Shown here piece by piece: positions 8,489 through 17,640 of a DNA stretch of 64,000 nt. Position 1 is the first letter of the stretch. Each line of letters begins with the position of its first letter. Both the position numbers and the translations under genes were made by a program. Source of the stretch: M0103 sp040386155 (lineage in GTDB: Bacteria > Bacteroidota > Bacteroidia > Flavobacteriales_D > Crocinitomicaceae); assembly GCA_040386155.1 (NCBI GenBank), contig JAZKFZ010000003.1:682001-746000 (forward strand), in the 5' to 3' direction. The notes below the pieces were generated by a model. It saw only the letters and a program-made list of their open reading frames with translations. It did no database searches and had not been told where the DNA came from.

Positions 8489-9298
8489 ATGCGCGAAATT
8501 ATTGAAGCCACTTGGGAAGATCGAACATTGTTGACTACAGAAAAGAGCATCAATGCCATAAATGCTGTAGTTGAAGCTATTGACAAAGGGCAACTTAGAG
8601 TTGCTGAGCCACTTTTGGATGGATCATGGCAAGTCAATGAATGGGTTAAAAAAGCCGTAGTCATGTACTTCCCCATTCGTAAAATGGAGACAATAGAAGT
8701 TGGCCCATTTGAGTTTCATGATAAAATGGAGTTAAAAAGAGGATACAAAGAATTAGGAGTGCGAGTAGTTCCACATGCAATAGCTCGATATGGTGCTTTT
8801 GTAGCGCCTGGTGTGATCATGATGCCATCCTATATAAATATCGGTGCTTATGTGGACAGCGGAACAATGGTAGATACTTGGGCAACCGTTGGATCATGTG
8901 CACAGATAGGTAAAAACGTTCATTTAAGTGGCGGTGTTGGTATTGGAGGTGTTCTAGAGCCCTTGCAAGCTGCGCCAGTAATTATAGAAGATGATGCATT
9001 CATCGGATCTCGTTGTATTGTTGTTGAAGGGGTTCGTGTTGGAAAACAAGCAGTATTGGGCGCCAATGTAGTGCTAACAATGTCTACAAAAATTATTGAT
9101 GTAACAGGAAGCGAGCCCGTTGAAATGAAAGGTTATGTTCCAGAGCGAAGTGTCGTGATCCCAGGATCGTATTCTAAACAATTTGCTGCAGGAGAGTTTC
9201 AAGTACCTTGTGCCTTAATTATTGGACAACGAAAAGCCTCTACCGATTTAAAAACATCTTTAAATGACGCTTTAAGAGAACACAATGTAGCTATTTAA
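8489..9298 (+). CDS. dapD: 2,3,4,5-tetrahydropyridine-2,6-dicarboxylate N-succinyltransferase
   Basis: Transfers succinyl from succinyl-CoA to tetrahydrodipicolinate in the lysine/meso-diaminopimelate pathway. About 269 residues from the ATG. An N-terminal helical part is followed by a left-handed beta-helix of hexapeptide repeats (INIGAYVDSGTMVDTWATVG, FIGSRCIVVEGVRVG) and the family segment GGVGIGGVLEPLQAAP. I chose ATG 8489 because the longer reading starts with a TTG that belongs to the -7 box. Confidence 0.97.
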   Translation: MREIIEATWEDRTLLTTEKSINAINAVVEAIDKGQLRVAEPLLDGSWQVNEWVKKAVVMYFPIRKMETIEVGPFEFHDKMELKRGYKELGVRVVPHAIARYGAFVAPGVIMMPSYINIGAYVDSGTMVDTWATVGSCAQIGKNVHLSGGVGIGGVLEPLQAAPVIIEDDAFIGSRCIVVEGVRVGKQAVLGANVVLTMSTKIIDVTGSEPVEMKGYVPERSVVIPGSYSKQFAAGEFQVPCALIIGQRKASTDLKTSLNDALREHNVAI

Positions 9299-9361
9299 TC
9301 TCTTTTTATTTCCGCTGTAAATCAGCGTCTTAGTGAATTTTTACATTTTTTAACAATTGTT

Positions 9362-9395
9362 TTAAACAAGCGTTTAAATTACTTGTTTAATTTTG
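9362..9395 (+). promoter_or_regulatory. Palindromic operator overlapping promoter of the efflux operon
   Basis: TTAAACAAG (9362-9370) and CTTGTTTAA (9382-9390) are perfect inverted 9-mers with an 11-base spacer. The right arm overlaps the -7 box TAATTTTG (9388-9395), 7 bases before the TetR ATG. This is the geometry expected for an autoregulated TetR operator. Confidence 0.7.
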
Positions 9396-9402
9396 TTCCG
9401 TT

Positions 9403-10035
9403 ATGAAAATTGAAAACCCCAATATTTCTACGGAAGTCAAAATTAAAGAGGCAGCACGTAGAATTTTCCTAGAAAAGGGATTTGCTGGTTGTTCATCGCG
9501 TGATATTGCCGCAGAAGCGGGTGTGAACGTAGCCTTGGTAAACTATTACTTTCGTTCAAAAGAGCGATTATTTGATCTTATTTTTAAAGATGAGTTTGAC
9601 AATTTTTTCTCCACAATGGTAGAAACTTTCTCGTCTGACCAATTAAATTTAAAAGAGAAATTAAAGATCTTCATTAGTCATGAAATCGACTTCTTGTGCA
9701 AGCATCCAGATTTACCTCAATTTTTGTTGACTGAATTAAAACGATGTGACGACAATTCAACAGAACATTCTGATAAATTTTCAAAAATTTCATCCACAGG
9801 TGTTTTTGCTGAATTTCAACAAGCACAGGCGGATGGTAAAATTCGTGAAATCGATTTATTAAGTCTATCGCTTCTCGTTATGTCGAATTGCCATTATCCA
9901 TTTTTAGGTCGTGGTATGATCATGTCAATTCACCAAATCAACGAAGATCAGTTTTTAGCCCACATGGAAAAGCACAAAGAATATGTTTCCGAAATGCTGA
10001 TCAATTATCTCTTTATAAACAATGAAAACAAATAA
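9403..10035 (+). CDS. TetR family transcriptional regulator
   Basis: 210 residues. The N-terminal HTH is classic: IKEAARRIFLEKGFAGCSSRDIAAEAGVNVALVNYYFRSKERLFDLIF (about residues 13-60). The C-terminal helical ligand domain is divergent. It is the first gene of a four-gene operon with TolC, adaptor and RND pump genes (6-base gap to the next). It probably represses its own operon through the palindrome at 9362-9390 until a drug or toxic substrate binds; the ligand is unknown. Confidence 0.92.
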   Translation: MKIENPNISTEVKIKEAARRIFLEKGFAGCSSRDIAAEAGVNVALVNYYFRSKERLFDLIFKDEFDNFFSTMVETFSSDQLNLKEKLKIFISHEIDFLCKHPDLPQFLLTELKRCDDNSTEHSDKFSKISSTGVFAEFQQAQADGKIREIDLLSLSLLVMSNCHYPFLGRGMIMSIHQINEDQFLAHMEKHKEYVSEMLINYLFINNENK

Positions 10036-10041
10036 TCTCCA

Positions 10042-11352
10042 ATGAAGAAGTACTTTTATGCTTTGAGTTTCCTCTTTCCGATTGCAATTGGAAATGCTCA
10101 AATGTTAGATTTAGAGACCTGTCTAAAAATGGCTGATACGGCCAATCTAACCATCCGAAATGCGCGCCTTAACAATCAAATTAACGACAACGATAGAAGC
10201 GCATATTTAGCAGCTCGTTTACCTAAACTATCAATTGCTGGCGACTACAAGTACAATGCTATTCTACCAGGTCAATTAATTCCGGCTTCTGCATTTGGAG
10301 GTCCCCCAGGACAATTTATTACCGCACAATTTGGTGTTCCATTTAACTTGAGCACAAGTGCTCAGTTGACACAAGTCATTTATAATCCACAAGTGAATTA
10401 CGGATTGGCAGCTTTGAAAATCAACACTGAAATTGTTAAGATTCAAGAAGGCATGACTACGCAAGACATTAAGTATCAAGTTGCCAGTACATTTTTTAAT
10501 TTACAAGCGATCAACAAACAGCTTAATTTCATTGATGAGAATTTATTGAACATGGATAAATTAATTCAGCAGACCGAACTATTGGTCAATTCTGGACTTC
10601 GTATTCAAACAGAAGCTGATAAATTAAAAATCAACAGATTAACGCTCGTCAATACGAAAGAAACGTTAACTGCCACAAAAAAACAATTGGAGTCATTTTT
10701 AAAAATTTTAATTGGAAAGCCTGTTGATCAGACACTTAGCGTTCAAGAGGATGCAATTGGTGAGAATACAATTTTAGTAGACCCCAACAATATCAATCAC
10801 CCAGAACTTGAATTATTGGCAATGCAGCAAAAGATGAATGCAGAAGAACGAAAAGGAACAACGATGTCGTACTTACCAAATTTAACGGCGTATGGAGTTT
10901 ACAATTACACTTACAATATTCAACCAGAAACAGACAATGCAGCAGCTTTTAGAACAGGAATTAATTCAGCCGCAATTGGTTTAAAATTAGATTGGGTACT
11001 TTTTGATGGAATGGAAAAATACAACAAAAATAAGTCAAACAAATTAAAAGCATTGCAACTAGAAAATGATTTGGAGACCACTAAACTGCAATTAGAAATG
11101 CGCACTGAAAACCTAAAAATGCAAATAAGTGTTCAACAAAATTCATTAGAGATTGCGAAGGAACAAATCACTTTAGCACAAAACGTGTACAATCAAACAA
11201 AGTCACAGTTTGAACAAGGCACTGCAACAACAAGTGAGCTAATTGTAAATGAAAATAGCCTTCAACAAGCACAAACAAACTTAGTATCTGCTTACATCAA
11301 TTTGCGACTTGCAGAACTAGAATATTTAAAATCAATCGGAAACATCAAATAA
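10042..11352 (+). CDS. TolC-family outer membrane efflux protein
   Basis: 436 residues with a signal peptide (…FPIAIGNAQ). It has the outer membrane efflux protein architecture: two repeated helical/beta halves with long amphipathic helices (LEIAKEQITLAQNVYNQTKSQFEQGTATTSELIVNENSLQQAQTNLVSAYINLRLAELEYLKSIG). It forms the outer-membrane channel of the tripartite RND system encoded downstream. Spacing to the adaptor gene is 7 bases. Confidence 0.93.
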   Translation: MKKYFYALSFLFPIAIGNAQMLDLETCLKMADTANLTIRNARLNNQINDNDRSAYLAARLPKLSIAGDYKYNAILPGQLIPASAFGGPPGQFITAQFGVPFNLSTSAQLTQVIYNPQVNYGLAALKINTEIVKIQEGMTTQDIKYQVASTFFNLQAINKQLNFIDENLLNMDKLIQQTELLVNSGLRIQTEADKLKINRLTLVNTKETLTATKKQLESFLKILIGKPVDQTLSVQEDAIGENTILVDPNNINHPELELLAMQQKMNAEERKGTTMSYLPNLTAYGVYNYTYNIQPETDNAAAFRTGINSAAIGLKLDWVLFDGMEKYNKNKSNKLKALQLENDLETTKLQLEMRTENLKMQISVQQNSLEIAKEQITLAQNVYNQTKSQFEQGTATTSELIVNENSLQQAQTNLVSAYINLRLAELEYLKSIGNIK

Positions 11353-11359
11353 TAGAAAA

Positions 11360-12409
11360 ATGAAAAGAGTTATCACCATTTCAGTAATTACAATTGCTTT
11401 GTTGGCATTAATCGTCTCCAAGTTAATGTCGAATAAAAAAGATGCAGAAGCAAAAATTTATATTCACGATATTAACACTGCAGTTTTTGTAGAAGCTTCT
11501 TCCCCATCAATTCACACCTTCGAAAATTCATTTAATTTTCTTGGAACTTTTGAAGCTGCCAAACAAAACATTATCAGTTCAGATGCTCAAGGAAAATTGA
11601 TTCGTTTAACATTTGAAGAAGGAACACGTGTTTCTCAAGGTCAGTTATTAGCAAAAGTAGATGATGAGCTTCTTAAACTTCAATTAAATAATGCGCTAGT
11701 GCAGATCGAAGGCTACCAAAAAGACGATGAGCGCTATTCAAAATTGGTAAATGACAACGCAGTGCCAGCAGTTCAGGTTGAGAAAAATAAGTTGGGACTT
11801 CGATCAGCAATCATTTCCAAAGAACAAGTTGAAAAACAAATAAAAAACACCAACATTACGGCCCCATTCTCTGGTGTAATCACTAAAAAAATGGTAGACC
11901 TTGGCTCATTTCTAGGATATGGGACTCAAGTAGCAGAGATTACTGATATTTCTTCTCTAAAACTAACTATCAGTGTTCCTGAGCGCGATATCTTAAAATT
12001 CACTTTAGGACAACAAGTTAAAGTAAGCGCGGATATCTATGGAACGAAAGAATTTACAGGAAAAATTTCTAATGTTAGTGTTCAAGCTGATAAGTCACAT
12101 AATTTTAAAGTTCAAGTGCTCGTTAGCAATGCAAAATCTGAGCTAAGATCAGGAATGTATGGCTCAGCTTCACTGATGAACAAAGAAAGTAAAACTGCAT
12201 TGTCAATTCCAAGAAAGGCATTGGTTGGATCAACAAAAAATCCGCAAGCGTATGTTATCAAAAATGGAAAGGCAGTGCTAACATCATTCTCGTCGGGCGC
12301 ATCAGATGGAGATTACATTGAAGTAGTTTCAGGGATTTCAAAAAACGATCAAATTGTTGTTAAAGGTCAAGTAAACCTACAAAACAACTCAAACGTTAAA
12401 ACAAAATAA
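11360..12409 (+). CDS. RND efflux periplasmic adaptor (membrane fusion protein)
   Basis: 349 residues, anchored by an N-terminal hydrophobic segment (ISVITIALLALIVSKL). Lipoyl/barrel-sandwich halves flank a helical hairpin (…EEGTRVSQGQLLAKVDDELL… and …TAPFSGVITKKMVDLGSFLGYG…), then a beta-barrel domain and membrane-proximal domain. It bridges the inner-membrane pump and TolC. No lipobox, so it is held by an uncleaved or signal-peptide-type N-terminus. The next gene starts 10 bases downstream. Confidence 0.93.
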   Translation: MKRVITISVITIALLALIVSKLMSNKKDAEAKIYIHDINTAVFVEASSPSIHTFENSFNFLGTFEAAKQNIISSDAQGKLIRLTFEEGTRVSQGQLLAKVDDELLKLQLNNALVQIEGYQKDDERYSKLVNDNAVPAVQVEKNKLGLRSAIISKEQVEKQIKNTNITAPFSGVITKKMVDLGSFLGYGTQVAEITDISSLKLTISVPERDILKFTLGQQVKVSADIYGTKEFTGKISNVSVQADKSHNFKVQVLVSNAKSELRSGMYGSASLMNKESKTALSIPRKALVGSTKNPQAYVIKNGKAVLTSFSSGASDGDYIEVVSGISKNDQIVVKGQVNLQNNSNVKTK

Positions 12410-12419
12410 GACATTCAAG

Positions 12420-15400
12420 ATGACACTTACAGAATTATCCATAAAACGTCCTTCCTTCATTATCGTAATTTTTACGATTTTAATTGGCGGAGGACTGATC
12501 AGCTACAACCAGCTGAGTTACGAGCTTTTACCCGATTTCTCGCCCCCTATCTTAACGGTGCAAACCTTATATCCGGGTGCTTCGCCTGCAACAGTTGAAA
12601 GTCAAGTTTCTAAGCCATTGGAGGATGCGCTCAGCGGATTGGAAAACATCAAAGAAGTGACCTGTTTTTCATTAGATAATGCTTCAGTTGTGATGCTAGA
12701 GTTTAGCGCATCAACTGATATTGATAAAGCGTTGGAAGATGCACAAAGAAAAATTAATAATAGATTAAGTCAATTACCAGAAGGTGCAGAAGCACCAATT
12801 GTAGCCAAGATTGAGCCAAATGCTGCACCAGTTTTGCAAGTTTCTGCTATAGCGGAGAAAATGGATGATTTGGATTTCAAACAATTGTTGGATGATCAGC
12901 TATTGCCTTCAATTAAACAAACACCGGGTGTTGCTGAAATTCAATTAATTGGTGGAATATCGAGAGAATTTAGGGTAAATGTTGATAAGGAGAAAATGAA
13001 GCAATTTGGTTTATCACTTTCTCAGATTAACCAAGTTGTTGCTAGTTCAAACATTGAATTTCCAACAGGAAAAATAAAAAATACAGATGAGCAAATGACA
13101 GTTCGTTTGGCTGGTAAATTTAAAACAATCACAGATCTTCAAAACTTAATCATATCGTCCAATGGAACATCCACAGTGCGACTGAGTGATGTTGCGGAAG
13201 TTATTGATGGCAAAGAAGATCAAGTAGCTGTTGCCCGATTAAATGGCCAAAATGGTGTTGGTTTGCGTATCATGAAACAAAGTGATGCAAATGCTGTTGA
13301 TATGGCAAAAGCAACTCAAGAGAAGTTCAAAGAACTTGAGAAAAAATACGAAGCAGAAGGAGTTAAATTTAAAATTGCTGTTGACACTTCAATTCCGACT
13401 TTGGAATCGGTGGACGCTGTACTTCATGACCTAGTGATTGCTGTTCTTTTGGTTGCAGCAGTAATGTTATTGTTTTTACACACGCTGCGAAATGCAATAA
13501 TTGTATTGATAGCCATTCCAGCTTCGTTGATTTCTACCTTCATTGCAATGTACATGTTGGGCTACACATTGAACTTAATGACTTTGTTGGCAATGTCATT
13601 GGTAATTGGTATTCTAGTGGATGATTCTATCGTTGTGCTTGAAAACATTTATCGACATCTGAAGATGGGTAAAAAACCCCGGATAGCAGCATTAGAAGGA
13701 CGGCAAGAAATTGGATTTACTGCACTTGCAATCACCCTAGTCGACGTTGTTGTTTTCTCTCCGGTAATGTTTATCGAAGGTACAATTTCTGATATTTTAC
13801 GACAATTTTCAGCCGTGGTGGTGGTCTCGACCCTTATGTCATTATTCGTTTGTTTTACCTTAACACCATGGTTAGCATCTCGCTTTGCGAAAGAAATCCA
13901 CTTGAATCCAAAAAACCCATTTCAAGCATTTTTGTTGTGGTTTGAAAAAAGAGTTACCATTTTTACAAATCAGTATGTGAAATTAGTAGCTTGGACACTT
14001 CGCCATAAAATTATTACCACGGTGGTAATCATAGGGATTTTCTTCGGTAGTTTTTACACAATGACCCTAGGTATTGTAGGTCAAGAATTTGTTGCACAGG
14101 GCGACGAGGGGAAATTTATGGTGAAATTAAAGTACGATAAAAGCACCACTTTTGAAGAGAATAACAAAACCTCGTACGAAATCGAACAATTAATTTTAGC
14201 CCAAAAAGATGTTGTGGATGTGGTTTTCTCAAATGTAGGAGGACCATCATCTGGTATGGGAGCTGCAGCATTTGGCTCAGAAAATAGAACTGAAATCATG
14301 GTTGAAATGAAAAAAGGAATGCAATTTACGTATCCTACGATTCAATACATGAGTGAAATTCGAAATAAGATTGTCGATAAATTTCCCGGAATTGAAGTCA
14401 AGGCTCTGAATATGGGAATGGTAAATTCAGAAGAAGCACCGATAGAGATTTTTCTGTCATCTGATGACAAAGAACTATTGATGAAAGAAGCTATTCGTTT
14501 GAAGGAAACTATCAAAGTAATCAAAGGCGCAAAAGATCCAAATATTTCAACAGAAGACGTTGCTCCAGAAATTCGAGTTGATTTAGATCGAGAAAAAATG
14601 GGACAATTGGGCTTACCGGTTGCTTCTGTTGGTCAGCAGTTACAAAATGCGCTATCAGGAAATGATGATTCACAATTTGATGTAAATGGTGATGAATTTG
14701 GTATTCGTGTAATGGTTGATAAATTTGATAGAAAAAATACCAATGATATCAAAAACATGACGTTCATGACGAATGATGGCAAACAAGTTCGATTATCAGA
14801 ATTTGCTAACATCACCGTTGATAATGGTTATGGACAGTTGGAGCGTAAAAATCGAATTTCGAACACTACTATTCGTGCCTATGTGCAGGGCACTGCCGCA
14901 GGAAATGTAGCAACTGAAGTTGAAAAATACCTTAAGAAAAATCCTTTGGACAAAAATGTACGTTTGCTGTGGGGAGGTGAAGTAAAACGTGCCAACGAAT
15001 CATTTGGAGCGTTAGGATTAGCAATGTTAATTGGTTTAATATTGGTTTACCTTATTATGGTTGCTTTATACGACAACTTCATTTACCCATTCGTGGTTTT
15101 GTTCTCCATTTTTGTTTCAATGATTGGTGCCATTCTTGCGCTAACATTATCTGCCTCAAGCATGGGAGTTTTCACAATGCTTGGAATGTTAATGCTTCTG
15201 GGACTAGTAGCTAAAAATGCAATTTTGATTGTCGATTTTGCCAATCATTTAAAAGCTCAAGGCAACTCAACATACACAGCCTTATTAGAATCCGTACGTG
15301 AACGTATGCGTCCGATTTTGATGACAACAATTGCAATGGTAATTGGTATGCTACCTATTGCATTGGCAACTGGATCTGGTGCTGCATGGAAAAATGGATT

Positions 15401-15545
15401 GGCGTGGGTATTGATTGGTGGTTTAACCAGTTCAATGTTCCTAACGATTATTGTTGTTCCAATGATGTACTATCTAGTTGATAGAGTAAAAGATAAGTTT
15501 TCAAGAAAAAAACAAGCAGAGATTGCTTTTGATACTGAAGTTTAA
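12420..15545 (+). CDS. RND multidrug efflux pump, inner-membrane subunit (HAE1/AcrB type)
   Basis: 1041 residues, the usual AcrB-family size. The N-terminal IKRPSFIIVIFTILI transmembrane helix precedes the porter domains (YPGASPATVESQVSKPLEDALSGLENIKEVTC). TM4 carries the proton-relay Asp pair in GILVDDSIVVLENI, and the second half repeats the 12-TM layout (AKNAILIVDFANHL). Pumps hydrophobic substrates out using the proton gradient. Last gene of the operon, followed by a strong terminator. Confidence 0.96.
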   Translation: MTLTELSIKRPSFIIVIFTILIGGGLISYNQLSYELLPDFSPPILTVQTLYPGASPATVESQVSKPLEDALSGLENIKEVTCFSLDNASVVMLEFSASTDIDKALEDAQRKINNRLSQLPEGAEAPIVAKIEPNAAPVLQVSAIAEKMDDLDFKQLLDDQLLPSIKQTPGVAEIQLIGGISREFRVNVDKEKMKQFGLSLSQINQVVASSNIEFPTGKIKNTDEQMTVRLAGKFKTITDLQNLIISSNGTSTVRLSDVAEVIDGKEDQVAVARLNGQNGVGLRIMKQSDANAVDMAKATQEKFKELEKKYEAEGVKFKIAVDTSIPTLESVDAVLHDLVIAVLLVAAVMLLFLHTLRNAIIVLIAIPASLISTFIAMYMLGYTLNLMTLLAMSLVIGILVDDSIVVLENIYRHLKMGKKPRIAALEGRQEIGFTALAITLVDVVVFSPVMFIEGTISDILRQFSAVVVVSTLMSLFVCFTLTPWLASRFAKEIHLNPKNPFQAFLLWFEKRVTIFTNQYVKLVAWTLRHKIITTVVIIGIFFGSFYTMTLGIVGQEFVAQGDEGKFMVKLKYDKSTTFEENNKTSYEIEQLILAQKDVVDVVFSNVGGPSSGMGAAAFGSENRTEIMVEMKKGMQFTYPTIQYMSEIRNKIVDKFPGIEVKALNMGMVNSEEAPIEIFLSSDDKELLMKEAIRLKETIKVIKGAKDPNISTEDVAPEIRVDLDREKMGQLGLPVASVGQQLQNALSGNDDSQFDVNGDEFGIRVMVDKFDRKNTNDIKNMTFMTNDGKQVRLSEFANITVDNGYGQLERKNRISNTTIRAYVQGTAAGNVATEVEKYLKKNPLDKNVRLLWGGEVKRANESFGALGLAMLIGLILVYLIMVALYDNFIYPFVVLFSIFVSMIGAILALTLSASSMGVFTMLGMLMLLGLVAKNAILIVDFANHLKAQGNSTYTALLESVRERMRPILMTTIAMVIGMLPIALATGSGAAWKNGLAWVLIGGLTSSMFLTIIVVPMMYYLVDRVKDKFSRKKQAEIAFDTEV

Positions 15546-15564
15546 TATCAAATGAAAAATAGGG

Positions 15565-15593
15565 AATCCCGTCAGAAATGGCGGGATTTTTTT
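15565..15593 (+). terminator. Rho-independent terminator of the efflux operon
   Basis: AATCCCG (15565-15571) pairs with CGGGATT (15582-15588) across a 10-base loop, followed by a run of seven T. Confidence 0.9.
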
Positions 15594-15625
15594 GTTGTCT
15601 CCGCTCCTAAACAAATTTATAAAAT

Positions 15626-15651
15626 TGTGTCGATCGACACATTATTGTGTC
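15626..15651. promoter_or_regulatory. 16-bp perfect palindrome plus extra half-site (operator)
   Basis: TGTGTCGATCGACACA (15626-15641) is a perfect palindrome. A third TGTGTC half-site follows at 15646-15651. It lies about 130 bases upstream of an ArsR-type regulator gene, in a region with no coding capacity. It is a good candidate operator, either for that regulator or for another dimeric factor. Confidence 0.65.
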
Positions 15652-15777
15652 TTAATTACTTCTGTTTAAATTCTCTGTAAATCAGGCAAATCAACTCAAA
15701 AAAAAAATGAAAAGTCTATTGCCGAGAGTGAACTTTTTTCTTATCTTAAAGTGATTTTAACATAAAACGTATTAAAT

Positions 15778-16080
15778 ATGGGGGCAATTAAAGACCTTTA
15801 CTACATGGAGAATGAAATATCACTTTCGCTTTACTGTAGAGCGATTTCACATCCGGCAAGGGTGAAAATTTTGAATCAATTGTATGATGAACCAGTTGGA
15901 TGCAGAAATATCGATTTAACTAAATGCCTGATGATGTCAAGAGCAACAGTAAAAAATCATGTTGATATGATGAAAGATGCAGGAATAATCAATATAAAGT
16001 ATTTCACTCATTACTATCAAATTTCATTAAATCAAAAAGGAATTCGATTTGCTGAAATGATTCGACCTGTAGCAAATTAG
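15778..16080 (+). CDS. ArsR-type winged-helix regulator
   Basis: 100 residues, essentially a single winged HTH: CRAISHPARVKILNQL, then NIDLTKCLMMSRATVKNHVDMMKDAGIINIKYFTHYYQISLNQKG with the recognition helix MSRATVKNHVDMM and a beta wing. The layout is ArsR/SmtB-like, but the typical metal-binding ELCVC motif of SmtB/ArsR is absent, so its signal is unknown. Start: ATG 15778; an internal Met at 15805 is also possible. A 16-bp palindrome lies upstream and another structured element follows the stop. Confidence 0.8.
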   Translation: MGAIKDLYYMENEISLSLYCRAISHPARVKILNQLYDEPVGCRNIDLTKCLMMSRATVKNHVDMMKDAGIINIKYFTHYYQISLNQKGIRFAEMIRPVAN

Positions 16081-16081
16081 C

Positions 16082-16119
16082 AAAATTGCTACGCCGTAGT
16101 AATATTACTACGCAATTTT
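16082..16119. terminator. Palindromic element between the ArsR-type gene and lpd
   Basis: A perfect 16-bp palindrome GTAGTAATATTACTAC (16096-16111) nested in AAAATTGC/GCAATTTT arms (16082-16089, 16112-16119) with six unpaired bases on one side. Ending in T it can act as a terminator of the regulator gene; its perfect core could equally be an operator for the downstream lpd gene. Confidence 0.6.
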
Positions 16120-16197
16120 TAAGATAAGGACGACCATTAATGTAAATTCACTTTCAACTTTTTTACCTAAATTCGCCCATAATTTTATTGCAAAAAC

Positions 16198-17589
16198 ATG
16201 AATTACGATATTATAGTTATTGGTAGTGGACCGGGCGGATATGTTACTGCTATTCGTGCGTCTCAACTTGGATTAAAAGTAGCAATCGTTGAACGCGATG
16301 CCTTGGGTGGTATTTGTCTTAATTGGGGTTGTATTCCAACAAAAGCGTTATTAAAAAGTGCAAATGTTTTCGAATATATTACACATGCAAAAGATTACGG
16401 AATTGAAGTGAAAGACTATTCTGCTGATTTCGGTGCCATGGTAGATCGATCTCGCGGGGTGGCAAATGGCATGAGTGCAGGAATTCAATTCTTGATGAAG
16501 AAAAATAAAATTGATGTCATTAAAGGATTTGCAACAATTAAAGCAGGAAAAAAGATTTCCGTGAAAGCCGAAGATGGCACAGCAACTGAATATACAGCAA
16601 GTAAAGGAATCGTTATCGCAACAGGTGCTCGTTCGCGCGAGTTACCAAATTTGCCGCAAGATGGAGAAAAAATTATCGGTTATCGTCAAGCAATGACACT
16701 TAAGACACAACCTAAGAAAATGGTTGTTGTTGGTTCAGGTGCTATCGGTGTTGAGTTTGCTTATTTCTACAACTCAATTGGAACAGAAGTGGTGGTAGTG
16801 GAATATTTACCAAACATTGTTCCTGTTGAAGACGAAGAAGTGTCTAAGCAATTGGAAAAGTCGTTCAAGAAAGCCGGAATTACCATAATGACGGAAGCTT
16901 CTGTTGAAAGTGTTGATACAAAAGGAAAAAACTGTGTAGTAACCGTTAAAACGGCAAAAGGCGAAGAAAAAATTGAATGTGATGTGGTCCTTTCAGCAGT
17001 TGGAATTCAAGCAAATATTGAAAACATTGGATTAGAAGATGTTGGAATTGTCGTTGATAAAGGACGTATTATTGTAGACGATTTTTACCAAACAAACATC
17101 CCAGGGTATTATGCTATTGGCGATGTTATTCCAACAGCAGCATTGGCACACGTAGCGTCTGCAGAGGGAATTATTTGTGTAGAGAAAATCGCTGGACATC
17201 ATCCTGAACCATTGAATTATGGAAATATCCCAGGATGTACCTATTGCTCCCCTGAAGTTGCTTCTGTAGGTATTACTGAAAAAGCGGCGAAAGCTCAAGG
17301 ATTGGATATCAAAATTGGTAAATTCCCCTTCTCTGCATCAGGAAAAGCAAGTGCTGCTGGCGCAAAAGATGGATTTGTGAAATTAATTTTTGATGCAAAA
17401 TATGGTGAATTGTTGGGTGCTCACATGATTGGCGCTAACGTTACCGAAATGATTGCAGAAATTGTTGCAATTCGTAAGTTGGAAACAACAGGTGAAGAGT
17501 TAATCAAAACAGTACACCCTCACCCTACTATGTCTGAAGCCATCATGGAAGCAGCTGCTCAAGCATACGGAGAAGTGATTCACTTGTAA
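16198..17589 (+). CDS. lpdA: Dihydrolipoyl dehydrogenase (E3)
   Basis: Re-oxidises dihydrolipoamide in the pyruvate/2-oxoglutarate dehydrogenase complexes, passing electrons via FAD to NAD+. 463 residues, normal length. Motifs: FAD-binding IGSGPGGYV (residues 8-16), redox disulfide GGICLNWGCIPTK, NAD-binding GSGAIGVEF, FAD site YAIGDV and the C-terminal His-Glu pair in HPHPTMSE. It stands alone, without E1/E2 genes nearby, and is followed by a terminator. Confidence 0.97.
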   Translation: MNYDIIVIGSGPGGYVTAIRASQLGLKVAIVERDALGGICLNWGCIPTKALLKSANVFEYITHAKDYGIEVKDYSADFGAMVDRSRGVANGMSAGIQFLMKKNKIDVIKGFATIKAGKKISVKAEDGTATEYTASKGIVIATGARSRELPNLPQDGEKIIGYRQAMTLKTQPKKMVVVGSGAIGVEFAYFYNSIGTEVVVVEYLPNIVPVEDEEVSKQLEKSFKKAGITIMTEASVESVDTKGKNCVVTVKTAKGEEKIECDVVLSAVGIQANIENIGLEDVGIVVDKGRIIVDDFYQTNIPGYYAIGDVIPTAALAHVASAEGIICVEKIAGHHPEPLNYGNIPGCTYCSPEVASVGITEKAAKAQGLDIKIGKFPFSASGKASAAGAKDGFVKLIFDAKYGELLGAHMIGANVTEMIAEIVAIRKLETTGEELIKTVHPHPTMSEAIMEAAAQAYGEVIHL

Positions 17590-17610
17590 TTTGCTCCCTA
17601 AAAATTATCA

Positions 17611-17640
17611 AAAGGTCTCTTTTTAGTGACCTTTTTTTTT
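17611..17640 (+). terminator. Rho-independent terminator after lpdA
   Basis: AAAGGTC (17611-17617) pairs with GACCTTT (17628-17634) with a 10-base loop and a T-run to 17640. Confidence 0.9.

Noticed and set aside
8422..8676. A minus-strand frame across the inverted repeat and dapD start.
   Set aside because: It overlaps the dapD coding region and the promoter palindrome and has no coding features.
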